Shown in pieces: positions 34,774 through 43,040 of a DNA stretch of 64,000 nucleotides; the first letter of the stretch is position 1, and each line of letters begins with the position of its first letter. Source of the stretch: Candidatus Woesearchaeota archaeon (GTDB lineage: Archaea > Nanobdellota > Nanobdellia > Woesearchaeales > JABMPP01); the NCBI GenBank assembly GCA_018303405.1, contig JAGVYD010000009.1, positions 128,856-192,855 of the forward strand, given 5' to 3'. The notes beneath the pieces are model-generated. The model worked only from the letters and a program-made list of their open reading frames with translations. It had not been told where the DNA came from and searched no databases. A program made the translations under genes and the position numbers.

Positions 34774-36279
34774 TTATTTCAGCCATGCCTTAATTTCCCT
34801 CAGCTGCTTCAAGTCGTTCCTGAAAAGGTCCCTGATGTCAGTTATCCCATAGTAATCAGGTATTATTCTGCTGACTCCCAGGCCCCAGGCCAAAACAGGG
34901 ATATCCTTTCCTATCAGGGGAACAGTGACCTCTGGCCTGAAGATTCCTGAGCCGCCCAATTCCACCCATTTTTTATGAACAGGATGGAAAACATCTATTT
35001 CCATGCTGGGTTCTGTATAAGGAAAATAAGCCGGGCGTGCCCTGACCTTGTCAAACCCCATTTTCCGGAAAAATTCCTTCAGGTAGCCAATCAGGTGGCG
35101 CATATTTGCATTCTCATCTATGACAATTCCCTCTGCCTGGTGCAATTCAAACAGGTGGCTCCAGTCCAATGTCTCATTCCTGAAGTTTGAGCCGACTGAA
35201 AAAAATTTGGCCGGCAGGTCTGCCAATTTGAGCGATGCTATTGTCTGCGCGGAAAGGCAGGTCGTATGCGTCCGCAGGACGTTTTTCCTGGCTTCGGACT
35301 CGCTCCACTGATACTGCCATCCCTTTGACCCTATCCCACCACCGTGCTCATGCATGTTGCGGACAAGGGAAACAAGCTTTTGGCTTGGCAATTTTCCAGA
35401 TTTCGGATTTTGCACAAAGAAAGTGTCCTGCATCTCACGCACAGGATGGTCCTGCGCTGTGAACAAAGCATCAAAGTTCCAGAAAGATGTCTGCACCATG
35501 GGACCGGTCATCTCCCTGAATCCCATGTCGAGCCAAATCTTCCTTATGTACTCTATTGCTTCCCTGACATAATGGCGCCTTCCGGCGAATAATTGCTTTA
35601 CCGGAATATTTAGGTCATAACGCCTGAATTTTTTGTCCTTCCAGCCTCTCGTGGCAAGCAATTCAGGGGTGAGGTTGTCAATGATTGACTCAAATTTGTA
35701 AGCCTGGAGCCTTTTGCCAAGCTCGGTTATGGCTGCCGAATATGACTTTTTGGTTTCGATTTGGATTATGTCTTTCCTTCTCTTGAGCTCATCCAGCAGG
35801 GATAGCTCTTCTTTGCTGAGTGAGGCTATTGGCTTTGGCAAGGCCGAGAGAAAATCCTGCATTTCCCCGAGATTCCCGTTTTTTCCCCTTGAGGAGATCT
35901 GGCCCTGCTGGAAATCTATCATTTCCTTTTTCCTCAGCAAGCCGAGGCAGATATTGACTTCTTCATCAGTGAGCCCGCTTTTCTCCTTGATTTCGCCAAG
36001 GGTTTTTGGTGTTGCCAGAAATTTCAAAAACCTGATTTCAGGAAGCGCTGTTTGGGCATAAGCAATCCCGTTCCTGCCAAGAGTGGCTGATTCCAGGGCT
36101 GATTCTTTTATGGAAACAAGGCCTTTTTCCTGCAGCCATTGCATTGGCCTGGATATTTCAGCCTCAGATATTCCTGACAACTGTGAAAGCTCAGAAAAGG
36201 TATTGCTGCTTACATATGGGAGCACCCTTCTCTCCAGCGGGTGCAATGATTCAGCAATCTTCGAGTAGTCATTTTGCAT
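34774..36279 (-). CDS. pheS: Phenylalanyl-tRNA synthetase alpha subunit
   Basis: 501 aa. The N-terminal winged helices (LHPLERRVLPYVSSNTFSELSQLSG) are followed by the class II catalytic core: motif 1 MGFREMTGPMVQTSFWNFDALF with the QDHPVREMQDTFFV loop, motif 2 FFSVGSNFRNETLDWSHLFELHQ, and motif 3 VLAWGLGVSRI. Charges tRNA(Phe) with PheT. First of pheS-pheT on the minus strand. Confidence 0.97.
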   Translation of the reverse strand: MQNDYSKIAESLHPLERRVLPYVSSNTFSELSQLSGISEAEISRPMQWLQEKGLVSIKESALESATLGRNGIAYAQTALPEIRFLKFLATPKTLGEIKEKSGLTDEEVNICLGLLRKKEMIDFQQGQISSRGKNGNLGEMQDFLSALPKPIASLSKEELSLLDELKRRKDIIQIETKKSYSAAITELGKRLQAYKFESIIDNLTPELLATRGWKDKKFRRYDLNIPVKQLFAGRRHYVREAIEYIRKIWLDMGFREMTGPMVQTSFWNFDALFTAQDHPVREMQDTFFVQNPKSGKLPSQKLVSLVRNMHEHGGGIGSKGWQYQWSESEARKNVLRTHTTCLSAQTIASLKLADLPAKFFSVGSNFRNETLDWSHLFELHQAEGIVIDENANMRHLIGYLKEFFRKMGFDKVRARPAYFPYTEPSMEIDVFHPVHKKWVELGGSGIFRPEVTVPLIGKDIPVLAWGLGVSRIIPDYYGITDIRDLFRNDLKQLREIKAWLK

Positions 36280-36332
36280 AGGGGGTTAGCTAATCAAGAA
36301 GTTTTTAAAGGTTATCGATTGAGGATAGGATA

Positions 36333-36467
36333 TTATGATTTTTTGGCATTATTGCCAATCTGCCCTTTTGCTTTGGGATTTGAAGTTCTGAAATGCCCTC
36401 CTGCTTTGTACCTGTTTCGGTATTTCTTGCGCTTTCTCGAATTAGTCTCGTAATCGCTTTGTTTCAT
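36333..36467 (-). CDS. 44-aa basic miniprotein coupled to the nuclease
   Basis: An ORF of 44 codons starting at an ATG that overlaps the TGA of the upstream nuclease-like gene (ATGA, 36464-36467), the standard sign of translational coupling. The peptide is strongly basic (KRKKYRNRYKAGG) and ends KKS; no hydrophobic or Cys residues. Possible nucleic-acid binding (inference). Too short to be caught by a 60-aa cutoff. Confidence 0.5.
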   Translation of the reverse strand: MKQSDYETNSRKRKKYRNRYKAGGHFRTSNPKAKGQIGNNAKKS

Positions 36468-36904
36468 TTTTCGTCCTTATTTTCCTGCCTGCTGCCTTGC
36501 TTATCGCCAGGGACCGGCATTCGGTATTCCTCCCATTTAACATTGCCCTTTTCAATGGCGTCCTTCAAGTTTCTTTCATGCTTGTTGATTTTTGACTTGC
36601 CTGACTTCACCTCAACAAATACCACTTCATTGATATTTTTCTCATCCATTCCCTTAAACACTATAAAGTCAATAGGCTTGCCAATGAACCTGGCCTCGGT
36701 GGGGGAATATTTGAAATCTGGAAAATAAGGCGCCAGTTGCTCTGAAAACTGGCCTGTGAGAACTGACCTTGATTTTGAGATTGCCTCTTCCCTTATTTCC
36801 GGCACCCTTTCATGCCTCCATTTTGAATCTGTCAGAAATTTTCCAATGAGATAGCCAAGCGCCAGGAAGGCAATTGCCAGAATGGCTAGAGTCCAAATTT
36901 CCAT
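36464..36904 (-). CDS. Membrane-tethered resolvase-like endonuclease (COG4741-like)
   Basis: 146 aa. One N-terminal membrane helix (WTLAILAIAFLALGYLIGKF) then a PD-(D/E)xK-like core: EARFIGKPIDFIVF (Asp) and EVVFVEVKSGKSK (Glu-x-Lys), ending in a charged tail. This matches archaeal proteins described as distantly related to Holliday junction resolvases. DNA-cleaving activity at the membrane is inferred only. Confidence 0.8.
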   Translation of the reverse strand: MEIWTLAILAIAFLALGYLIGKFLTDSKWRHERVPEIREEAISKSRSVLTGQFSEQLAPYFPDFKYSPTEARFIGKPIDFIVFKGMDEKNINEVVFVEVKSGKSKINKHERNLKDAIEKGNVKWEEYRMPVPGDKQGSRQENKDEK

Positions 36905-36948
36905 TCCGGTAAAATGGTGATATCATTATTTAATAATTTTGATTTTCC

Positions 36949-37605
36949 CTAGCTTTTCTGCTTTGGCTTGACTTTTTCCCAGTCTTCCAGAAATTTCTTG
37001 ACGCCCACATCAGTGAGGCTGTGCTTGAACATCGAGGTAAAAACAGAGTAAGGCAGTGTTGCTATGTCCGCACCAATAAGTGCAGACTGCTTGACATGGT
37101 CGGGGGACCTGACGCTTGCGACCAGTATCTGCGTCTTATAGCCATAATTGGAATAGATTTGCTTTATTTCTTTTATGAGGTCCATGCCAGTCTGGCCAAT
37201 GTCATCCAGCCTGCCGACAAACGGCGACACAACATAGGCCCCGGCCTTGGCGGCAAGCAGCGCCTGGTTTGCTGAAAAGCAGAGCGTTACATTGACCCTT
37301 ATTTTCTTTGCAGTGAGCATCCTGCATGCCTTGAGCCCTTCAGGCGTCAAAGGAACCTTGATTATGATGTTCTTGTGCAGCTTTGAAAATTCAATGCCTT
37401 CCTTGACCATGCCGGCAGCATCGAGGCTGATGGTCTCTGCGCTTACCGGGCCGTCGACAATCTCGCAAATTTCCTTCAGGGTTTCCTTGTAGTCCCTGCC
37501 CTCCTTCATGATAAGTGTTGGATTAGTAGTTACACCTTGCAAAGGCAGTATGTCATTAGCATCCTTAATCTCTGTGACTGAAGCTGTGTCAAGAAATATT
37601 TTCAT
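36949..37605 (-). CDS. Fructose-6-phosphate aldolase / transaldolase
   Basis: 218-aa small transaldolase-family protein. [24 protein letters not shown] (Asn28), the Schiff-base Lys83 in [32 protein letters not shown] and [10 protein letters not shown]-like [12 protein letters not shown] identify it. The family splits fructose 6-phosphate or performs transaldolase reactions; which activity applies cannot be told from sequence. Overlaps the epimerase gene by 4 bp. Confidence 0.93.
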   Translation of the reverse strand: MKIFLDTASVTEIKDANDILPLQGVTTNPTLIMKEGRDYKETLKEICEIVDGPVSAETISLDAAGMVKEGIEFSKLHKNIIIKVPLTPEGLKACRMLTAKKIRVNVTLCFSANQALLAAKAGAYVVSPFVGRLDDIGQTGMDLIKEIKQIYSNYGYKTQILVASVRSPDHVKQSALIGADIATLPYSVFTSMFKHSLTDVGVKKFLEDWEKVKPKQKS

Positions 37606-38519
37606 AATTCTCCCTCCATAGTCTTGATGAATTCAGCTGCGCCTTTCCTAATATCATATTTTGGCTGGTAGCCGAGGCCTTTCTTTGCCTTGGAAAGATC
37701 AGCCAGGGTCTTGTTCTGGTAATCAGGATATGGATTGTCAAAATAATCCGCCTGCAAACTGGATTTCATGCATTTTTGCAGGGTTTCCACAATCCTGTTG
37801 AAGCTTGTTGCCTGGCCGCTACCAAGATTGAAAACATCAAAGCCGTCAATATCAGACTTGGCGGCGAGGATTGTGCCGTCAACGATGTCCTTCACATAAA
37901 CCTGGTCCCTTTCCTGCTCGCCAAATTTGAAAATCCTTGGCCTTCTGCCGGATTTCATCTGCAAATACAGCTGGTAAATCATGCTGGATGCCTTGCCTTT
38001 GTAGTACTCCCTTGGCCCATATACATTGAAATAACGCAAGGCAATTATTTGGATGGAATGCTGCGCGCTGAATATTCTGGCAAGTCTTTCCATGGCCAAT
38101 TTTGAATATGCATAGACATTATGGGGGACATATTCCCCTGCTTCTTTGTAAGGGACTTTCTTTGCCTTTCCGTAGATTCCGGCTGAAGATGCAAAAACAA
38201 CCTTGATTCTCCTCGCCGCTGCAAAATTGAGCACATTCCTGAAGCCTTCGAGATTTTGGCCAAGCATTATCCTGTCATCTGTAATTGTCGTATCGGTAAT
38301 AGAGGCTTCATGGAAAATGATATCAACATCCTTTGCCTTTTCCAGAGCTTCCTGTTCTGTGACATCCCCAATAATCACATTCCCGTGAAAATCAACAAGA
38401 TTTCGGTAATTGCCAGATGAAAAATTATCCAGAATTGTCACATCATGGCCCTTGGATTCCAAAGTTGTTGCCAGATTGGACCCTATAAAACCTGCCCCTC
38501 CTGTAACGAGCGCTTTCAT
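37602..38519 (-). CDS. NAD-dependent sugar-nucleotide epimerase (GalE/HldD type)
   Basis: 305 aa short-chain dehydrogenase-like epimerase: NAD loop [10 protein letters not shown], catalytic Ser in FASSAGIYG and YxxxK in [10 protein letters not shown], then [12 protein letters not shown] and a C-terminal substrate domain. Acts on a nucleotide sugar for surface polysaccharide or glycosylation; exact substrate unknown. The frame starts at a TTG (38525); ATG 38519 (MKALVTGG) is preferred. Coupled to the aldolase (4-bp overlap). Confidence 0.92.
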   Translation of the reverse strand: MKALVTGGAGFIGSNLATTLESKGHDVTILDNFSSGNYRNLVDFHGNVIIGDVTEQEALEKAKDVDIIFHEASITDTTITDDRIMLGQNLEGFRNVLNFAAARRIKVVFASSAGIYGKAKKVPYKEAGEYVPHNVYAYSKLAMERLARIFSAQHSIQIIALRYFNVYGPREYYKGKASSMIYQLYLQMKSGRRPRIFKFGEQERDQVYVKDIVDGTILAAKSDIDGFDVFNLGSGQATSFNRIVETLQKCMKSSLQADYFDNPYPDYQNKTLADLSKAKKGLGYQPKYDIRKGAAEFIKTMEGEL

Positions 38520-38575
38520 TGTCAAATTCCCCTTATGATTTAATAATTAAAATAAAAAACAAGAAGAAAAAGGGC

Positions 38576-39394
38576 TTATTTGCCCACAACTTCTTTTGCT
38601 GTCTTGAGTGACTTCCATGCCAGGTCAAACAGGCCATTCAATGCCCCTGCAAAGAAAGGCGTATTGACCCAGATGCCAACGTCATAGGTTGGATGCACTT
38701 CAGTGTCATTCAACACCATGAAGATTATCTCCTTCCCGTCAACAATGCAGAATCTGGCTTTCATGTCAGTGTGCCTTACCTCGGCAACATCAGAAATGTC
38801 CTTGACTGCTGCCTTGGATTCCTTGTTCAGTGGCGCGGCAATCCGTATTTTTACTCCGCGCTTCTTGATTTGCTCGAAAACCGGCTTTAGGCCCTCAACT
38901 TTCCTGATAAAGCCCTGGGTTGTTGTCATTATGACAACTGACTCTTCGGCATTCCTGATTGTAAGCTCCAGATGATTGTACAGGTTGTGCCTGCCCCTGA
39001 GGCTTCCTGACAAGTCAGCTGGCTCAATTAGCTCTACACCCTGGGTATGGAGAGTATTCAGCTCTCCGAGCACTTCAGTATTCTTGAGCTCGTCAAGCCT
39101 CTTGACCTTCTCATCGGCCTCGACCTTCATATTTTTCTTGACCCTGTCAACAACCTCGCCAGGCGCAACTGCGATATATTTTATCGGCTTGCCCAGCTTC
39201 ATAACAACAAAGCCTTTTTTCTCAAGGCTTTCCAGAACATCATATGACCTGCTTCTCGGGACATTGGCTATGTCAGAAAGCTCGCCGGCAGTTGAAACTC
39301 CCCGGGATAGAAGTGCTGTCCATATCTTAACCTCGTAGAGGTTCAGTGAAAAATACCGTCTTAGTTTGCTCAAAAATTCTTCTTTTACGATCAT
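38576..39394 (-). CDS. TrmB-family transcriptional regulator
   Basis: 272 aa. Winged-helix N-terminus (FSLNLYEVKIWTALLSRGVSTAGELSDIANVPRSRSYDVLESLEKKGFVV), a coiled linker and a PLD-like effector domain (EESVVIMTTTQGFIRKVEGLKPVFEQIKKRGVKIRIA). TrmB proteins often sense sugars. The open frame runs to 39610, but the ATG at 39394 gives the family N-terminus. Lies upstream of the epimerase and aldolase on the same strand, beside a region of TCACTTTAAAGTGA-type palindromes. Confidence 0.9.
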   Translation of the reverse strand: MIVKEEFLSKLRRYFSLNLYEVKIWTALLSRGVSTAGELSDIANVPRSRSYDVLESLEKKGFVVMKLGKPIKYIAVAPGEVVDRVKKNMKVEADEKVKRLDELKNTEVLGELNTLHTQGVELIEPADLSGSLRGRHNLYNHLELTIRNAEESVVIMTTTQGFIRKVEGLKPVFEQIKKRGVKIRIAAPLNKESKAAVKDISDVAEVRHTDMKARFCIVDGKEIIFMVLNDTEVHPTYDVGIWVNTPFFAGALNGLFDLAWKSLKTAKEVVGK

Positions 39395-39606
39395 TGTACA
39401 CAACCCCCTCTTTTTCAGAGGATTTTCACCCTCTAATGAGGGTAAATAGGTGTCTTTATTTAAAAGGCTTGACCTTTTATAACACTCAAAGATAGTCACT
39501 TTAATCGAGTATAAATATTTTTCTATTTTAAAGTGATAAAAAATATATCTAAGGCAGCCGGATGGCTTTGCGACGAGACCCGGACCATGAATATGAACCT
39601 GATATT

Positions 39607-39620
39607 TCACTTTAAAGTGA
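39607..39620. promoter_or_regulatory. TCACTTTAAAGTGA palindrome (candidate TrmB operator)
   Basis: A perfect 14-bp palindrome; half-sites of the same sequence (39496-39504 forward and 39527-39536 reverse) flank a TATA-like element ~100 bp away. The repeated motif beside a regulator gene suggests that regulator's binding site (inference). Confidence 0.5.
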
Positions 39621-39800
39621 TTTTCATTATAAAATATTCTTTTCCTATTTTTTGTAGTGAAAGGGAAAAAAATTATTCAGCAATTAGTGAAAACAGAAAT
39701 TCATTTTGCTGAAGGATGAAATGCTGGGAACCGTTGGCCAGAAACCAGGTGGAAGATTCTGCCTTTTCGGGGCATATTGGAGCAGTTGAAGGCGCGAAAA

Positions 39801-39809
39801 TTATATATA
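39801..39809 (+). promoter_or_regulatory. TATA box of MFS gene
   Basis: TTATATATA 23-31 bp before the ATG at 39832; probably a leaderless message. Confidence 0.5.
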
Positions 39810-39831
39810 ACCGCTGGGCAAAGGATAAGCC

Positions 39832-41112
39832 ATGCTAAGAATCATTAATTTTTACAGGAATTATGAGCATTCAAAGCACAGCACCATCAATATTATTTGC
39901 TCAGCCACTTTGGTTTGGTCGCTTGCTTACCTGTCCTTTGAGTATTTTGTACCTTTGTTCCTGGACGAAAAGGGGTATAATATAGCGCTAATAGGCCTGC
40001 TCCTGAGCATACCTTCAATGGCTGCAATTTTTTTTGACAGCATAATAGGCTATCTCCAGTTTAGGGTGAAAAGAAAGCTGCTGTTTATGGTGGCCCTGAC
40101 ATTCCTGATTGCTGCGGCAGCAGCAATTTATGGGGGAGGGGGAGTTGCATTGATAGTGGCCTTTGCCCTGATCCTGTATGGCATTGGCTTTGACATGTTT
40201 GACATTACGGCTTATTCATCCATATTCAAGCATTCGGACTACAATAACAGTTCAACCAACATTTCATTGAGGGATACATTTGAGGGGCTTGGCCTGATAA
40301 TTGGCGGAATTCTTGCCGGCTTTGTTTTCAGCGAGTCGCCCATGTGGCTTCTGCTTGTATTTGTCTTCTTTATGGTCATATCAATGGCAATTATCTGGAG
40401 CTTTTACAGGGAGCAGCCCCCGCAGCATGAGCATGGAAGAGGGGGGAAAATAAGCGATTCCTTCAAAATGGCATTTGCAGACTTCAAGCTAATCTACAAG
40501 AGCAAGGCAATGCTTGTGCTCATCTTGATTTTAACGCTGACTTTTTGGGACGGCCTTTTTTTCGGCTTTGAGCCTATCTTTGCGCAAAGATTCACGAACC
40601 CCTACATGGATGAAACTGTGTTCGGGGGGATATTGCTCGCCATCTATATTTTGCCTTTTGTAGCCTTGGAGTACTTGTTCGGCAAGCTGGAAGATAAGAT
40701 TGGAAAAAGGAACTTTATACTGATTGGATTTTTATTCATGTCAGGAGGGATATTCCTTATTGCAAAATCCACCAATATCTGGCTTCTTTCCATTGCAGTT
40801 TTTGTTTGCAGCACAGGGGTGTTTGCAATTGCCTGGCCTGCATTAAGCGGCTATTACGAAGACATCACAGCGAAGATGATAGGAAGAAGCAAATCAGGGG
40901 AGAGTGTCGGGGTGATGGAAATGTTTGAAAATTTTGGCTATTTCCTTGGGCCATTTGCAGGAGGCTGGCTCATACACAGGTTTTCATTCAACACTGTTTT
41001 TATTTTCATAGCCGCAATTATGCTGTGCCTGGGGATTATTGGGTTCCTTTCTCTGAACAAGGATAGTGCCAAAAACCAGAATCAAAAATCCCGACCAGAT
41101 CCAAATAATTGA
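39832..41112 (+). CDS. MFS transporter
   Basis: 426 aa with about 12 hydrophobic segments in two halves and a central cytosolic loop rich in charge (REQPPQHEHGRGGKISDSF). Halves are joined as in the major facilitator superfamily; LFGKLEDKIGKRNFILIGF resembles the inter-helix motif. Substrate unknown. Divergent from trmB and preceded by its own TATA; could belong to the TrmB regulon (inference). Converges on acs. Confidence 0.85.
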   Translation: MLRIINFYRNYEHSKHSTINIICSATLVWSLAYLSFEYFVPLFLDEKGYNIALIGLLLSIPSMAAIFFDSIIGYLQFRVKRKLLFMVALTFLIAAAAAIYGGGGVALIVAFALILYGIGFDMFDITAYSSIFKHSDYNNSSTNISLRDTFEGLGLIIGGILAGFVFSESPMWLLLVFVFFMVISMAIIWSFYREQPPQHEHGRGGKISDSFKMAFADFKLIYKSKAMLVLILILTLTFWDGLFFGFEPIFAQRFTNPYMDETVFGGILLAIYILPFVALEYLFGKLEDKIGKRNFILIGFLFMSGGIFLIAKSTNIWLLSIAVFVCSTGVFAIAWPALSGYYEDITAKMIGRSKSGESVGVMEMFENFGYFLGPFAGGWLIHRFSFNTVFIFIAAIMLCLGIIGFLSLNKDSAKNQNQKSRPDPNN

Positions 41113-41147
41113 TTTCAAACAATTGAGATTGCTCAATATTCCCCGAC

Positions 41148-42899
41148 TCAATATTCTTCGAGCGTGCTTGTGTCGCCAATTGGCTCGCCGAGCTCCTTGG
41201 CCTTGAGAATCCTGCGCATAATCTTGCCGCTCCTTGTCTTGGGAAGCGATGCGACAAATTCGATTTCCCGCGGGTATGCGTGCCCGGCCAACCTTGACTT
41301 GATGAATTTCTGAATTTCCGACTTAAGGTTGTCGTCGCCAACAAAGCCTGGCTTGAGCGTGCAAAAAGCCTTGATAATCGCCCCTCTTTCTGCATCCGGC
41401 TTTCCAATCACTCCTGCCTCTGCAATTGCGGGATGCTCCACAAGCGCCGATTCAACCTCAAATGGCCCCACTCGCTCGCCTGATGTTTTAATAACATCAT
41501 CTGCCCTGCCAACAAACCAGAAATAACCGTCGGGGTCCATGAATGCCCTGTCACCTGACAAATACCATTCGCCCTTGAAGTAGGACCTGTATTTTTCCTC
41601 ATTGTTCCAAATCCCCTTCATCATTGCCGGCCATCCTGCCTTGATAGCCAAGTTCCCTTCTGTTTCAGGAGGAAGGACATTGCCATTATCATCAATGATT
41701 GCTGCGGTAATGCCCGGGAAAGGCTTGCCCATGGAGCCAATCTTGACTGGCAGGACAGGGTAATTGCAGATTAATATGCTACCTGTCTCTGTTTGCCACC
41801 ACCCGTCATGGAACGGCAGGCCAAATGCCTTTTCCCCCCACCGTATGGCTTCAGGATTCAGAGGCTCCCCCACACTGTTGATATCCCTCAGCGATGATAA
41901 GTCATATTTCTTGAGAGCATCCATCCCTGCTTTCATCAGCATCCTAATGGCTGTCGGGGCAGTATACCAGACAGTTACCTGGTAATCCTGGATAATTGAA
42001 TACCATTTTTCAGGATCAAACCTTCCTGCGTGAATTATCTGCGATATGCCATTGCTCCACGTCCCAAGGATTTCATAGACAATGCCAGTGACCCAGCCCG
42101 GATCTGCAGTGCACCAAAATACATCATTTTCATGGAGGTCAAGGGCCCATTTTGCGCTGAGATGCTCCTGCACAATATCCCCGTGGGAATGGACAACGCC
42201 TTTTGGCTTTCCTGTTGTGCCAGAGGTGTAAAGCATGAATGCTATATCATTTGGGTCCATGTGCGCGACATTGAAATTCCTTGATGCTTTGTCAAGCTCT
42301 GCATGGAAATTAACTTCACCTTGCCCTGAATCCTTGTCTGCAATTATTATGTGCTTGAGCTCAGGCAGCTCATTCCTGACATCATAAACCCTTTGCTTAA
42401 GCTCATTGCATGTTATGATGGCCTTGGCCCCTGAATCGTGCAGCCTGTCCTTTAAGGCGGCAGGCCCAAATGCAGAAAATAATGTGCCGGCTATGGCCCC
42501 TGTCTTGATTATCCCAAGGAATGCTATGTACAGCTGGGGAATCCGGGGCAGGAATATGAATACCCTGTCGCCTTTTTGGATGCCCAGATTCGCAAGGACA
42601 TTGGCAAACTTGTTTGTCAGAAATTTCAGTTCTGTGAAAGTGTATTTTTCCTTTTCCCCATTCTGGCCCTCCCAATACATTGCAACCTTGTTCTTCCTCC
42701 ATGTCAGTGCATGGCGGTCAATTGCATTATGGGCCACATTCAGTTTGCCATTTGCAAAATAGTCAATCTCCTTGCGGGCATCATCCCATGTGAAAGACCT
42801 GTAAGTTTTGTCATAATCAGCCAGATTTGGAGTTTCAATGTACTGCGGCTTCCTAATTATTTCGTTCGTGATTTGGCTTTCGTGCTGCTCATCTCCCAT
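41148..42899 (-). CDS. acs: Acetyl-CoA synthetase (AMP-forming)
   Basis: 583-aa ANL-superfamily ligase: acetate + ATP + CoA to acetyl-CoA + AMP + PPi. P-loop MLYTSGTTGKPKGVVHSHGD, WCTADPGWVTG, GWWQTETG, YLSGDRAFMDPDGYFWFVGRADDVIKTSGERVGPFEVE and the acylation Lys in KTRSGKIMRRIL. The length matches the shorter AcsA type. PPi released could feed the neighbouring pyrophosphatase. A TATA (CTTTATATGG, 42922-42930) suggests leaderless transcription. Confidence 0.93.
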   Translation of the reverse strand: MGDEQHESQITNEIIRKPQYIETPNLADYDKTYRSFTWDDARKEIDYFANGKLNVAHNAIDRHALTWRKNKVAMYWEGQNGEKEKYTFTELKFLTNKFANVLANLGIQKGDRVFIFLPRIPQLYIAFLGIIKTGAIAGTLFSAFGPAALKDRLHDSGAKAIITCNELKQRVYDVRNELPELKHIIIADKDSGQGEVNFHAELDKASRNFNVAHMDPNDIAFMLYTSGTTGKPKGVVHSHGDIVQEHLSAKWALDLHENDVFWCTADPGWVTGIVYEILGTWSNGISQIIHAGRFDPEKWYSIIQDYQVTVWYTAPTAIRMLMKAGMDALKKYDLSSLRDINSVGEPLNPEAIRWGEKAFGLPFHDGWWQTETGSILICNYPVLPVKIGSMGKPFPGITAAIIDDNGNVLPPETEGNLAIKAGWPAMMKGIWNNEEKYRSYFKGEWYLSGDRAFMDPDGYFWFVGRADDVIKTSGERVGPFEVESALVEHPAIAEAGVIGKPDAERGAIIKAFCTLKPGFVGDDNLKSEIQKFIKSRLAGHAYPREIEFVASLPKTRSGKIMRRILKAKELGEPIGDTSTLEEY

Positions 42900-43024
42900 G
42901 ATTTTATCTTCTTTTGGATACCATATAAAGATTTCTTACCATTGATAAAAGACAAATTACATCAAATGGCAAAAGAAAGCCGTCAATAAATCAGGAATTG
43001 AAAAAACAAGAAAAAAAGAAAAAA

Positions 43025-43040
43025 GGGATTAAATAATCCC
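43025..43040 (-). terminator. Intrinsic-type terminator of hppA
   Basis: On the minus strand a 7-bp stem GGGATTA/TAATCCC overlaps the hppA stop codon and is followed directly by a long T-rich run (43024 down to about 42997). This resembles a rho-independent terminator. Confidence 0.6.

Larger units (their letters stand above)
39395..39831. other. 437-bp regulatory intergenic region between trmB and MFS gene
   Basis: No gene is seen. It holds several inverted repeats: ACCCTC/GAGGGT (39428-39443), AAAAGG/CCTTTT (39462-39478, next to a minus-strand TATA), TCACTTTAA at 39496 and TTTAAAGTGA at 39527-39536 flanking a TATA-like GTATAAATATTTT, and the perfect TCACTTTAAAGTGA at 39607-39620. At 39801-39809 is the TATA box of the MFS gene. 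Confidence 0.7.

Noticed and set aside
39587-39712. 41-codon ORF in the trmB-MFS intergenic region
   Set aside because: AT-rich, Phe/Ile/Asn-biased and runs across the palindromic operator; no promoter placed for it.
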